Shown: in pieces, positions 55,853 to 64,000 of the stretch | Layout of the letters: each line of letters begins with the position of its first letter | Numbering within the stretch: the first letter of the stretch is position 1 | Assembly: GCA_949285735.1 (NCBI GenBank) | Contig: CASEAQ010000008.1 | Location: forward strand, 1-64,000 | DNA length: 64,000 nt | Origin: an uncultured Bacteroidales bacterium | GTDB lineage: Bacteria; Bacteroidota; Bacteroidia; Bacteroidales; Muribaculaceae | Direction of reading: 5' to 3' | Notes under the pieces: generated by a model | Told to the model about the DNA's origin: nothing | The model's database searches: none | The model's input: the letters and a program-made list of their open reading frames with translations, nothing else | Made by a program: the position numbers and the translations under genes

Positions 55853-57802
55853 TTAAATTATCTTGCGGATGGTGTCGTTGCTGTAGGTGGCGAAGAGTTG
55901 GTCGAAGTTGTCGGCTACGTTGTCCGAGGCGAGAGAGCTGTCACGCATCACGAAATAGTAAGGCTTCATTTTGGCAATTTCCGTGATGGTGCTTTCGGAG
56001 ATGTTGTCGTCGAAACAGGCAACAAGGTAGTTGTCATTGTCGTTGACATTGACGAAGAATACCTGCTTGCCACCTATTTCGCGCTCCTCGATGGTAGCCG
56101 AGAGTTCCACGCCGAGGTCGAGCATCACTTGGAATAGCAGGTCCTCGGCTGTGCGGTCGGGCTTCACATTGTCGGAAAATAGGTTTTGCTCCGAAAACTC
56201 CTGCGGCGTGTAATACACATCGAGCATATTCGAGCTGTCCAACTTCAACACGCGGAACCCAGTGTCGAGGTCTTGCCCTTGCAGCCCTGCTTCTTCCTTG
56301 ATTTTCTTCCCAGCACGGCGAATCCGCTCCTTGCCAATCTCGCAAATATTCTTGTAACCAGCCTTGTATGCCTCGCTCTTCTCGTCAGTCTTTTCGGGCA
56401 ACTGCACCATTATAAACTTGCGCTTACCACCATCTTCAGCATTAAGCTGCATCACAGCATGAGCAGTAGTAGCAGACCCCGAGAAGAAGTCAAGGATAAT
56501 TCCTTCTTTACCCAAAACAATATCACAACAACGCTTAATAGTTCCTATCGGTTTGGGCTTAAGAAAAATTCTTTTGTCGAATCCCAAAGTAATAAAATCT
56601 TCTGTTCCTCTTTCACTATTAACATCTTTGAATGTCCATGCTGATGTTGGTTTTACAAAATCTCTATCTTTTAAGAAATCTTTTTCCATAATTCCCCAAA
56701 CTTTTCTTGAAGGCATGAATTTGGGTTCAAGTTTCCACAATTTTTCTTTTGCTGTATCTAATCCCCATCTCCAATTTCCTTCTCGCCCATCCTCCCGTTG
56801 AGGTTTAATTTGTATATAGTTATCAATGTTTTCATTTCGAGATGGAAAAAAGTTTTTAGATTCCTTGTCATAATAGAAATAATAGAACAAGTTAGGACGA
56901 TCTTCACGTAAATCATTTTCGCCTGTTTTTCTCAAATCTATTTCTCTATAACGATTCCCTTCGTCATCAATTTTATTGTATCGTTTAATAATGTCTTCTC
57001 CGGGCTCAAATCCATACCAATTTAAGACTTGAATGTTTTTGGCAAAAACAATAATATATTCATGAGCTGTAGCAACAAATTTGTCATCGGACCGTCCTTT
57101 GGGATTATTGACATTAGCTATTGTAGCAATATAATTCTGTTCTCCCAAAATTTCTTTTCCTATTTTAATCAATTCTTCTACTTCATTATTATCTATACTC
57201 ATAAGCAATGCACCATCATCAGAAAGCAAGTCTTTCGCAACTTTCAGACGTGGGTATATCATATTAAGCCAATCGGTGTGAAAGCGTCCATTTGATTCAG
57301 TGTTCTGCACTAAGCAGTTGCCCTCGTCGTCAAATTGTCCACTGTTTTCTTGATAGTTATCTGCGTTTTGCGAAAAATCGTCGTTGTAAACAAAGTCGTT
57401 ACCCGTGTTGTAAGGTGGGTCGATATAAATCATCTTAACCTTGCCGAGATAGGTTTCACGCAGCACTTTCAACACTTCAAGATTGTCTCCCTCGATGTAG
57501 AGGTTCTGCGTTGTGTCGAAATCAACGCTTTCCTCTCTACAAGGGCGCAAAGTGTTTGTAGTCGGGGTATTAGCCAAGTGAGCATGAGCCTTTTTGTCAG
57601 GCCATGTGAATTGATAACGTTCCTCACCATCGTCAATCACATCGGCAGACAACTCATCACGCAATTTGTCGAAATCAATCCCAAGCACAACCCTGCCGTC
57701 TTTGTCCTTATGCTCAGTCACACACTGCGGAAACAACTGCGCAATCTTCTCAACATTAGAGCCAGCAACATCAAGGCTCCGCATCTTCAACCTATCCATC
57801 AT
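55853..57802 (-). CDS. mod: Type III restriction-modification system, DNA methyltransferase subunit (Mod)
   Basis: 649 residues; a beta-class N6-adenine methyltransferase. The catalytic motif DPPYNTG (Asp128-Tyr131) precedes the SAM-binding motif ILDFFSGSATTAHAV (about 438), which is the beta order. The region between (about 200-430) is the target-recognition domain. It is clearly more AT-rich than the two ends of the gene, as expected for exchange of specificity. Mod alone methylates one strand of an asymmetric site; with Res it directs cleavage. The ATG overlaps the stop of the upstream small gene by four bases. I see no simple-sequence tract that would make it phase-variable. Confidence 0.95.
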   Translation of the reverse strand: MMDRLKMRSLDVAGSNVEKIAQLFPQCVTEHKDKDGRVVLGIDFDKLRDELSADVIDDGEERYQFTWPDKKAHAHLANTPTTNTLRPCREESVDFDTTQNLYIEGDNLEVLKVLRETYLGKVKMIYIDPPYNTGNDFVYNDDFSQNADNYQENSGQFDDEGNCLVQNTESNGRFHTDWLNMIYPRLKVAKDLLSDDGALLMSIDNNEVEELIKIGKEILGEQNYIATIANVNNPKGRSDDKFVATAHEYIIVFAKNIQVLNWYGFEPGEDIIKRYNKIDDEGNRYREIDLRKTGENDLREDRPNLFYYFYYDKESKNFFPSRNENIDNYIQIKPQREDGREGNWRWGLDTAKEKLWKLEPKFMPSRKVWGIMEKDFLKDRDFVKPTSAWTFKDVNSERGTEDFITLGFDKRIFLKPKPIGTIKRCCDIVLGKEGIILDFFSGSATTAHAVMQLNAEDGGKRKFIMVQLPEKTDEKSEAYKAGYKNICEIGKERIRRAGKKIKEEAGLQGQDLDTGFRVLKLDSSNMLDVYYTPQEFSEQNLFSDNVKPDRTAEDLLFQVMLDLGVELSATIEEREIGGKQVFFVNVNDNDNYLVACFDDNISESTITEIAKMKPYYFVMRDSSLASDNVADNFDQLFATYSNDTIRKII

Positions 57803-58173
57803 TTCACCCGTTTAATATAAGGCTCAACATCTTTCGGTCTCCATTCTATCGAAAACAAATCCCCATCTTGCTCAGCATCAAAATGGATAGATTTGGAAGT
57901 GGATTTAAGATATTGTGATTCCACTTCATAAATCTGCTTATGTTCCAAACCATATAAACAGATTATTTTCAATACATCAAATGTATCCTTATCACCATAT
58001 TGGTATTTATAAGAACTTGTCGGTTTTCGGCTGTCAAACCTAATATTACGGGTCACAGTTTTAATTTCCATCAGACCTTTGTTTTGGTGGTTTATATTGT
58101 CAAACTGAAAAGGTAATTCCATGATTTTTTCGGAGTTTATATTGTTGCCACACGAATCCTTCAACAGCGGCAT
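57799..58173 (-). CDS. Hypothetical protein translationally coupled to mod
   Basis: 124 residues, AT-rich gene. The central part (LMEIKTVTRNIRFDSRKPTSSYKYQY ... DTFDVLKIICLYGL) has a faint likeness to the beta-strands of small PD-(D/E)XK folds, where an ExK-like EIKT could be the metal site, but the N-terminal half of such a domain is missing. It may be an N-terminally shortened nuclease or an unrelated protein. Its stop overlaps the mod start (ATGA), so it is made together with Mod. Upstream is an inverted-repeat segment and palindromic copy C. Confidence 0.55.
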   Translation of the reverse strand: MPLLKDSCGNNINSEKIMELPFQFDNINHQNKGLMEIKTVTRNIRFDSRKPTSSYKYQYGDKDTFDVLKIICLYGLEHKQIYEVESQYLKSTSKSIHFDAEQDGDLFSIEWRPKDVEPYIKRVK

Positions 58174-58182
58174 TTTTGACTG

Positions 58183-58398
58183 TCTCTTCGTAAGAGATGG
58201 ACTACAGTAAAATTCTCATTAATGATCAAGCATTTGGAGTAATATAAAATTGATGTTTGCTAAACAAATTGTAGTCAATGTTGAGCATTATGTAAAATTT
58301 ATGTGGCTATCAAGTTGTGGTTTTAACCTTGATTTTGATTGAATTTATCGGCATTTATTCGTAAATTTGCGCAATTGCCACCCTCTCTTACGAAGAGA
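58183..58398. repeat. 216-bp segment bounded by self-complementary inverted repeats
   Basis: TCTCTTCGTAAGAGA (58183-58197) is the exact complement of TCTCTTACGAAGAGA (58384-58398), and each is itself a near-perfect hairpin. The right one is extended to a 10-bp stem with a five-base loop (58379-58403). The interior is AT-rich, with a -7-like TAAATTTG at 58362-58369 and no gene. It lies just upstream of the orf124-mod genes and may be a small mobile remnant or regulatory region. Confidence 0.5.
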
Positions 58399-58458
58399 GG
58401 GTGCATTTCACACGCTTTTTAATATATGTTGATGGCGTGTTATGGAACACAGCGTACT

Positions 58459-58761
58459 GGGGCGGCGAAGCCGTCCAACTTTGCCTTAACCGACGGTGAC
58501 ACAGCCCTTTGGGGCAAGAAACCGTCGGGCACACCCCACCTCCCAGTCCAGGGCCTCTTCGAGGTCCAACGGAACCCCATTGCTATTTATCAAAGAACAA
58601 CGCACTTATCCTCCATATGCTTAGCTGTATGAAGCGGTACGTTGGACCTCTTCGAGGCCCCCTTGCCGTGTGGGATGATTCCGTTCCGAGGGTTCCTTGC
58701 CCACTACGTGGTCTGCGTCACCACTCAGTTAGCGCAAAATTGGACGGCTTCGCCGCCCCCC
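58459..58761. repeat. Palindromic intergenic element, copy C
   Basis: About 303 bp. Outer arms GGGGCGGCGAAGCCGTCCAA (58459-58478) and its complement ending at 58761 are intact. The inner arms read GGCCTCTTCGAGGTCCAAC (left, near 58552) and GTTGGACCTCTTCGAGGCC (right, near 58641); the three-base loop of the left mini-hairpin is inverted relative to copy B. The middle arms share GGTGAC, CAG and GGCAAG blocks. The spacer is about 70 nt. It separates the mod cassette from rnr. Confidence 0.78.
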
Positions 58762-58912
58762 TTCCAGCTCTATTGCAAAAGAGTCGGGTGCATTTTGTAT
58801 GCCCTATTTAAGCCATGAAGCACTCCGTTGCAGAGACACACATCTCTTCCCTGAATGGAAACCATTTGCCCACTTTTTGCGTGTTTTTTCTCATGCCGTT
58901 TTTCGTGCCAAA

Positions 58913-58944
58913 TTTCGTCTTGCGAGAAAAAAAACGTAAATTTG
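58913..58944 (+). promoter_or_regulatory. Promoter for rnr
   Basis: TTTCG (58913-58917), 19-nt spacer and TAAATTTG (58937-58944). The start codon at 59016 is about 70 nt downstream. The stretch from copy C to this promoter (58762-58912) holds no gene I can support. Confidence 0.65.
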
Positions 58945-59015
58945 TAAAGATTATACCGCCCGGGGCTGCAAAGCCTCTCACGGGCAAAGTCTAACACCCT
59001 ATAAATACCTGCATT

Positions 59016-61346
59016 ATGGCAAACGATCAGGAAGGAAAAAAGGCTTCACGCAAAAAGAAAGAAATGGAAAGTCGAGTGATTGACTTTTTCAACCGAGAAG
59101 AAAACATACCCTACAACTACAAGCAGGTTTCGGCAGCAATCGGCGCCGAAACGCCCAAACAACGGGCTTTGGTGGTGGAAGTGCTCGAAGAGCTGGCAAT
59201 CGAAGGGCTGCTCATAGAGGTCAACCCGGGCCGCTTCAAAGCCAAGTCGAGGAGCAACGTGGCAACGGGCACATTCGTGCGCCGCAGCAACGGCAAGAAC
59301 AGTGTGATACTCGACCAGGAGGGCGAAGCGATATTCGTTGCCGAACGCAACTCGATGCACGCGCTCAACGGCGACCGCGTGCAGGTGCACATCTCTGCCC
59401 AACGCCGCGGCTTCGAGCCCGAGGCTGAGGTGATAGGCATCATCGAAAAGAAAGACCAAGTGTTCATCGGCACGCTGCAAGTGGAGAAATACTTTGCACA
59501 CCTCATCACCGACAGCAAGTTTCTTGCCACCGACATCCTTATCCCGCTCGACAAGCTCAAGGGAGGCAAACAGGGCGACAAGGCGGTGGCTAAAATCATC
59601 GACTGGCCCGACGATGCCAACAGCCCCGTGGGCGAAATCATCGACGTGCTGGGCAAGGCTGGCGAGAACAATGCCGAAATTCACGCCATCCTCGCCGAAT
59701 TCGGTCTCCCCTACCGCTATCCCGAGGAGGTGGAAAAGGCTGCCAACGAAATAGATGCGACCATCACGCCCGAAATCATCGCCGCGCGCAAGGACATGCG
59801 CGAAGTGGTGACGTTCACCATCGACCCCAAGGACGCCAAGGACTTTGACGACGCACTGTCGCTGCAGAAGTTGCCCAACGGCAACTGGCAGGTGGGCGTG
59901 CACATCGCCGACGTGTCGCACTACGTCACTCCCGGCTCAATCATCGACCGCGAGGCATACAGCCGCGCCACGTCGGTCTATCTCGTTGACCGCACCGTGC
60001 CGATGCTCCCCGAGCGGCTGTGCAACGAGATATGCTCATTGCGCCCCAACGAGGATAAACTCGCCTACTCGTGCATCGTGGAGATGGACGACGACGCCAA
60101 CGTGCTGGCAACCGAGATATGCCACACCGTCATCTGCAGCAACCGCCGCTTCACCTATGAGGAGGCGCAAGAGGTGATAGAAACCGGCAAGGGCGACTAT
60201 GCCGACGAGATACTCACGCTCGACCGCCTTGCCAAGATTCTGCGCAAGCGTCGCTACGACGAGGGGGCAGTTGACTTCGACCGCTTCGAGGTGCGCTTCG
60301 ACATCGACGAGACGGGAAAGCCAATCGACGTGTATTTCAAGGTGTCGAAAGATGCCAACAAGCTCATCGAGGAATTCATGCTCCTTGCCAACCGCAAGGT
60401 AGCCGAAAGCATAGGCAAAGTGCCCCCGGGCAAGAAAGCCAAGACATTTGTTTACCGCATACACGACAAGCCGATGGAGGAGAAGCTCGACAACTTTGCC
60501 GAAATCGTGCGTTCGTTTGGCCGCAAAATCAAGACAAGCGGCAAGGCAGCCGACATCAACAAGTCGCTCAACAGGTTGCTGCACGACATAAAGGGTGCGC
60601 CCGAGGAAAACATGCTCTCGACCCTTGCCATACGTTCTATGGCAAAAGCCATATACTCGACCGTCAACATCGGCCACTACGGGCTGGCATTCGACTACTA
60701 CACCCACTTCACCTCTCCCATACGCCGCTACCCCGACGTGATGGTGCACCGCCTGCTCGACCGCTACAAGGCTGGAGGACGCAGCGTCAACCAAGACAAG
60801 ACCGAGGAACAATGCAAGCACTCGAGCGAGATGGAACAGCTTGCCGCACAAGCCGAACGGGCATCAATCAAGTACAAGCAAGTGGAGTTCATGGGCGAAC
60901 GCCTCGGCAAAGTTTTCCAAGGCACCATCTCGGGCGTGACCGAATGGGGATTGTATGTCGAAATCGACGAGAACAAGTGTGAAGGCTTGGTGCCGATACG
61001 CGACCTCGAAGACGACTACTACGAATTCGACGAAAAGAACTATTGCCTCATAGGCCGCCGTCAGAAGAAACGCTACCGCCTGGGCGACCCGGTGACAGTG
61101 CAGATAGCCCGCGCCGACCTGGTGAAGAAGCAGCTCGACATGGCACTCATCGACGAGAAGCACCCCGTTGGCACCCACCACATCGACTCTGCCCCCATCA
61201 CCGTGTCAACCGCCTCGCGGCGCAAGGAGTCGCGGCGCGAGAAGATGCGCGACAACTTCGAGAACGGCGGCAACGCCAAGCGCAACACCAAGCAGCGCGG
61301 CGGCAGCAAGAAAAAGGAGGCAAAGAAACGCTCGAAACGCCGTTGA
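59016..61346 (+). CDS. rnr: Ribonuclease R
   Basis: RNase R, a processive 3'-5' exoribonuclease that degrades structured RNA. 776 residues. Order: N-terminal helix-turn-helix-like region (about 15-75), cold-shock domains (about 85-230), catalytic RNB domain with DPKDAKDFDDAL (Asp270, Asp273, Asp276, Asp278, Asp279; metal ligands), and an S1 domain (about 640-725, GTISGVTEWGLYVEIDENKCEGL). A strongly basic tail rich in Lys, Arg, Gly and Asn follows, typical of this enzyme and used to open RNA. All active-site acids are present. Confidence 0.97.
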   Translation: MANDQEGKKASRKKKEMESRVIDFFNREENIPYNYKQVSAAIGAETPKQRALVVEVLEELAIEGLLIEVNPGRFKAKSRSNVATGTFVRRSNGKNSVILDQEGEAIFVAERNSMHALNGDRVQVHISAQRRGFEPEAEVIGIIEKKDQVFIGTLQVEKYFAHLITDSKFLATDILIPLDKLKGGKQGDKAVAKIIDWPDDANSPVGEIIDVLGKAGENNAEIHAILAEFGLPYRYPEEVEKAANEIDATITPEIIAARKDMREVVTFTIDPKDAKDFDDALSLQKLPNGNWQVGVHIADVSHYVTPGSIIDREAYSRATSVYLVDRTVPMLPERLCNEICSLRPNEDKLAYSCIVEMDDDANVLATEICHTVICSNRRFTYEEAQEVIETGKGDYADEILTLDRLAKILRKRRYDEGAVDFDRFEVRFDIDETGKPIDVYFKVSKDANKLIEEFMLLANRKVAESIGKVPPGKKAKTFVYRIHDKPMEEKLDNFAEIVRSFGRKIKTSGKAADINKSLNRLLHDIKGAPEENMLSTLAIRSMAKAIYSTVNIGHYGLAFDYYTHFTSPIRRYPDVMVHRLLDRYKAGGRSVNQDKTEEQCKHSSEMEQLAAQAERASIKYKQVEFMGERLGKVFQGTISGVTEWGLYVEIDENKCEGLVPIRDLEDDYYEFDEKNYCLIGRRQKKRYRLGDPVTVQIARADLVKKQLDMALIDEKHPVGTHHIDSAPITVSTASRRKESRREKMRDNFENGGNAKRNTKQRGGSKKKEAKKRSKRR

Positions 61347-61355
61347 GCAAGATCC

Positions 61356-61552
61356 TAAGAAGCTGTTTTTATTGTCTTTCAATGATTTGAGACCGATTCC
61401 GAGTTGGCATTGATTGTTATTTTTGACGTTCAGCCCCCTAAACTTATGAAAATAATAATCAAAAGCCACAGGAAAGACACTCAAAGCACTGACGAAAAAC
61501 GATGCTGCGACGCGGCACTGTAACTTTTCGCAAACATAAAAACAGCTCCTTA
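61356..61552. repeat. 197-bp segment with 17-bp terminal inverted repeats (MITE-like)
   Basis: TAAGAAGCTGTTTTTAT (61356-61372) and ATAAAAACAGCTCCTTA (61536-61552) are complementary in 16 of 17 positions. The segment starts nine bases after the rnr stop and ends before the promoter of the next operon. It holds no convincing gene. The layout is that of a miniature inverted-repeat element or a remnant of an insertion sequence. No clear target duplication was found. Confidence 0.5.
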
Positions 61553-61575
61553 TTTAAAGATTTTTTTCTTTAATC

Positions 61576-61606
61576 TTTGCAGTAACGACGAAATGCAATA
61601 CTTTTG
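61576..61606 (+). promoter_or_regulatory. Promoter for the sdh/frd operon
   Basis: TTTG (61576-61579), 19-nt spacer, TACTTTTG (61599-61606), both exact consensus matches. The leader to the start codon at 61700 is about 85 nt. Confidence 0.7.
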
Positions 61607-61699
61607 CATAAGATTTCCAGTCATAATTGCGTGATAACGTTAGGAATATTATCATAACTAACATAAATCAAATTTATTAACACTTAATTCAGAACTACT

Positions 61700-62461
61700 A
61701 TGTGGTTAACAAATTCGTCCGTAGGCCGGAAAATGGTGATGGGTATCACCGGACTTTTCCTCGTCCTATTTGTAACCTTTCATGTGCTGATGAATGCGGT
61801 GGCGTTGTTCTCTCCCGAAGGGTACAATGCCGTGTGCGAATTCCTCGGTGCTAACTGGTATGCGATACTCGGTACGCTCGTGCTTGCCGCCGGTTTCGTC
61901 ATTCACATCATTTACTCGTTTTGGCTCACACTGCAAAACCGTCGTGCCCGCGGCAACGACCCCTACCAAGTGAGCAAGCGCCCTGCCACAGTTGAATGGG
62001 CATCGCAAAACATGCTCGTACTTGGCATCATCGTAGTGTGCTTCATGATTGTCCACCTCGTGCAATTCTGGGCAAAGATGCAGTTGCCCGAACTGCTTGG
62101 CGAGCATCTCGAACTCACCGGCATGGGCTTCGTCTATACCGCATTCGGCGAAGTATGGACTCTGCCTGTTTACTTGATTGGTTTCATCGCTTTGTGGTTC
62201 CACATGACTCACGGTTTCTGGAGCGCATTCCAGTCGATTGGTGCCAACAACGACATTTGGTTGTCGCGCTGGAAAGCCACTGCAAAGGTTTGGGCTACCG
62301 TTGTGTGCCTGCTCTTTGCCATCGAGGCTATCTGGTTCACCGTTCAAGCCCAAGACAAAGCTAACATGGGCAAATATGGCATCAACACCGAAGCTGTAGT
62401 GGAACACGCCGTTAACGACGCTATCGAATCATTGGACATAACAATCAACGATGCTGAGTAA
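61700..62461 (+). CDS. frdC: Succinate dehydrogenase/fumarate reductase cytochrome b subunit
   Basis: 253 residues, integral membrane. Five TM helices at about 15-35, 55-75, 105-128, 148-168 and 195-215. Histidines suited to bind two b-type hemes occur in VTFHVLMNAV, FVIHIIYSF, MIVHLVQFW and WFHMTHGFW. This is the single di-heme cytochrome b form (as in Wolinella and Bacteroides), which couples menaquinone to fumarate reduction or succinate oxidation. In Bacteroidales the complex mainly reduces fumarate during fermentation to succinate and propionate. The flavoprotein gene follows after 29 bases. Confidence 0.93.
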   Translation: MWLTNSSVGRKMVMGITGLFLVLFVTFHVLMNAVALFSPEGYNAVCEFLGANWYAILGTLVLAAGFVIHIIYSFWLTLQNRRARGNDPYQVSKRPATVEWASQNMLVLGIIVVCFMIVHLVQFWAKMQLPELLGEHLELTGMGFVYTAFGEVWTLPVYLIGFIALWFHMTHGFWSAFQSIGANNDIWLSRWKATAKVWATVVCLLFAIEAIWFTVQAQDKANMGKYGINTEAVVEHAVNDAIESLDITINDAE

Positions 62462-62490
62462 TAACCCACACTTAAAACTTCAATACTGAA

Positions 62491-64000
62491 ATGGAAGATA
62501 TTAAAAAAGACAAGAATACAGCCGCTCAGCCTGTTATCGACTCTAAGATACCCGAAGGCCCGATAGCGGAAAAATGGACCAACTACAAGGCCCACCAGAA
62601 GCTCGTCAACCCAGCCAACAAGCGCCGCCTCGACATCATCGTTGTCGGCACGGGCCTCGCTGGCGCATCGGCAGCATCGTCGCTCGCCGAAATGGGCTTC
62701 AACGTGCTCAACTTCTGCATTCAAGACTCGCCCCGCCGTGCCCACTCGATTGCCGCACAAGGTGGTATCAATGCAGCAAAGAACTACCAGAACGACGGCG
62801 ACTCGGTTTACCGCCTCTTCTACGACACAGTGAAGGGTGGCGACTACCGCGCTCGCGAAGCCAACGTTTACCGTCTTGCCGAAGTTTCCAACAATATCAT
62901 CGACCAATGCGTTGCCCAGGGCGTGCCTTTCGCACGTGAATACGGCGGCTTGCTCGCCAACCGTTCGTTTGGTGGCGCACAGGTGTCGCGTACATTCTAT
63001 GCCAAGGGTCAGACTGGTCAACAGCTGTTGCTCGGCGCATACGCTTCGCTCAACCGCCAAATCCAAATGGGCAAGGTGAAGAGCTTCAACCGCTATGAAA
63101 TGCACGACGTGGTTATCATCGACGGCCGCGCACGTGGTATCATCGCCCGCAACCTCGTCACTGGCAAGCTCGAACGCTTTGCCGCCCACGCTGTTGTAAT
63201 CGCAACCGGCGGTTATGGCAACACCTATTTCCTTTCGACCAACGCAATGGCTTGCAACTGTAGCGCAGCAATGGCTTGCTACCGCAAGGGTGCCTACTTT
63301 GCCAACCCGGCATTCGTGCAAATCCACCCGACTTGTATCCCCGTTCACGGCGACAAGCAGTCGAAGTTGACCCTTATGTCGGAATCGTTGCGTAACGACG
63401 GCCGCATCTGGGTGCCCAAGAAGCTCGAAGATGCCAAGGCACTGCAAGCCGGCAAGAAGAAAGGTAGCGACATTCCCGAAGAAGACCGCGACTACTACTT
63501 GGAACGCCGCTATCCGGCATTCGGCAACCTCGTTCCACGCGACGTGGCTTCGCGCGCTGCCAAGGAGCGTTGCGACAAGGGCTTTGGCGTGAACAACACC
63601 GGTCTTGCCGTGTTCCTCGACTTCTCCGAGAGCATCGAGCGTCTGGGCCTCGACGTTGTACGCCAACGCTACGGCAACCTCTTCGACATGTATGAGGAAA
63701 TCACCGACGTAAACCCGGGCGAATTGGCTCGCGAAATCAACGGCACAAAATACTACAACCCGATGATGATTTATCCGGCTATCCACTACACGATGGGCGG
63801 TATCTGGGTTGACTATGAATTGCAGACTTCGGTCAAGGGCTTGTTCGCCATCGGCGAATGCAACTTCTCTGACCACGGTGCCAACCGCCTCGGCGCATCG
63901 GCACTCATGCAGGGTCTTGCCGACGGATACTTCGTGTTGCCTTACACTATCCAAAACTACCTTGCCGACCAAATCACAGTGCCTCACTTCAAGACCAACA
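62491..64000 (+). CDS. frdA: Succinate dehydrogenase/fumarate reductase flavoprotein subunit, 3' end cut by the window
   Basis: 503 residues are readable from ATG 62491 and the frame is still open at 64000. The FAD-binding motif is [19 protein letters not shown]. The His for covalent FAD is in [16 protein letters not shown]. Active-site parts follow: [45 protein letters not shown], and [17 protein letters not shown] then GEC with the [15 protein letters not shown] loop. It catalyses fumarate reduction or succinate oxidation on the cytoplasmic face, passing electrons to an iron-sulphur subunit whose gene should follow outside the window. Confidence 0.97.
   Translation, partial: MEDIKKDKNTAAQPVIDSKIPEGPIAEKWTNYKAHQKLVNPANKRRLDIIVVGTGLAGASAASSLAEMGFNVLNFCIQDSPRRAHSIAAQGGINAAKNYQNDGDSVYRLFYDTVKGGDYRAREANVYRLAEVSNNIIDQCVAQGVPFAREYGGLLANRSFGGAQVSRTFYAKGQTGQQLLLGAYASLNRQIQMGKVKSFNRYEMHDVVIIDGRARGIIARNLVTGKLERFAAHAVVIATGGYGNTYFLSTNAMACNCSAAMACYRKGAYFANPAFVQIHPTCIPVHGDKQSKLTLMSESLRNDGRIWVPKKLEDAKALQAGKKKGSDIPEEDRDYYLERRYPAFGNLVPRDVASRAAKERCDKGFGVNNTGLAVFLDFSESIERLGLDVVRQRYGNLFDMYEEITDVNPGELAREINGTKYYNPMMIYPAIHYTMGGIWVDYELQTSVKGLFAIGECNFSDHGANRLGASALMQGLADGYFVLPYTIQNYLADQITVPHFKTN

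Noticed and set aside
40699..58761. CRISPR array
   Set aside because: Repeats are long, inverted and far apart; there is no series of short direct repeats with spacers and no cas gene.
61206..61484. 92-codon minus-strand frame overlapping the rnr end and the inverted-repeat element
   Set aside because: Half of it is antisense to rnr; no start signal or known family, so I treat the region as a non-coding repeat.

Overview
The window reads as a chromosomal segment of a gut-type member of the Bacteroidales (Bacteroidota). The signs are: cargo with a type A C-terminal sorting tail for the type IX secretion system (T9SS), DUF5686 and DUF5683 proteins, tricorn-like and S9 peptidases, families of host-glycan hydrolases, and promoters of the Bacteroides type (-33 TTTG-like, -7 TAnnTTTG). 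A family such as Muribaculaceae fits, but I cannot prove it without a marker search. I found no tRNA, rRNA or CRISPR array.

Layout. 1-13.8 kb holds glycan and protein scavenging genes: the end of a GH92 mannosidase-like gene with an unusual Gln at the general-acid position, a Big_2 surface protein, a sugar O-acetyltransferase, GH84 and GH20 hexosaminidases, a tricorn-like protease and an S9 peptidase. 13.8-17.9 kb carries ygiQ and uvrB. 18.1-28.7 kb is an aryl-polyene-like or hydroxy-acyl type II synthase locus: GNAT, ketosynthase, ACP, two hot-dog dehydratases, RND/MMPL exporter, FAD oxidoreductase, FabG, LolA, thioesterase and a CDP-alcohol phosphotransferase. The exporter and fabG are each broken by a single-base frameshift in a homopolymer. 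28.8-40.3 kb has a DUF5686 outer-membrane protein, a long leader that folds into a ~230-nt rod-like RNA, a 1,917-residue T9SS FG-GAP protein and a transglutaminase lipoprotein.

40.7-58.8 kb mixes housekeeping genes (priA, an ompA-family gene, surE, mltD, a DUF5683 gene, parB, parA) with AT-rich accessory genes. The accessory genes are a PD-(D/E)XK nuclease and a type III restriction-modification system (mod, res and two small proteins of unknown role). Three copies of a ~300-bp, almost fully palindromic intergenic element lie only beside these accessory genes. Next to parA is a cluster of DnaA-box-like 9-mers. 59-64 kb has rnr (RNase R), a small inverted-repeat element, and the start of the succinate dehydrogenase/fumarate reductase operon, whose flavoprotein gene runs off the window.

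The most promising unexplained items are the palindromic element family and its link to the mod cassette, the rod-like RNA at 31.6-31.8 kb, the GH92 with Glu replaced by Gln, and the stripped-down aryl-polyene-like locus.
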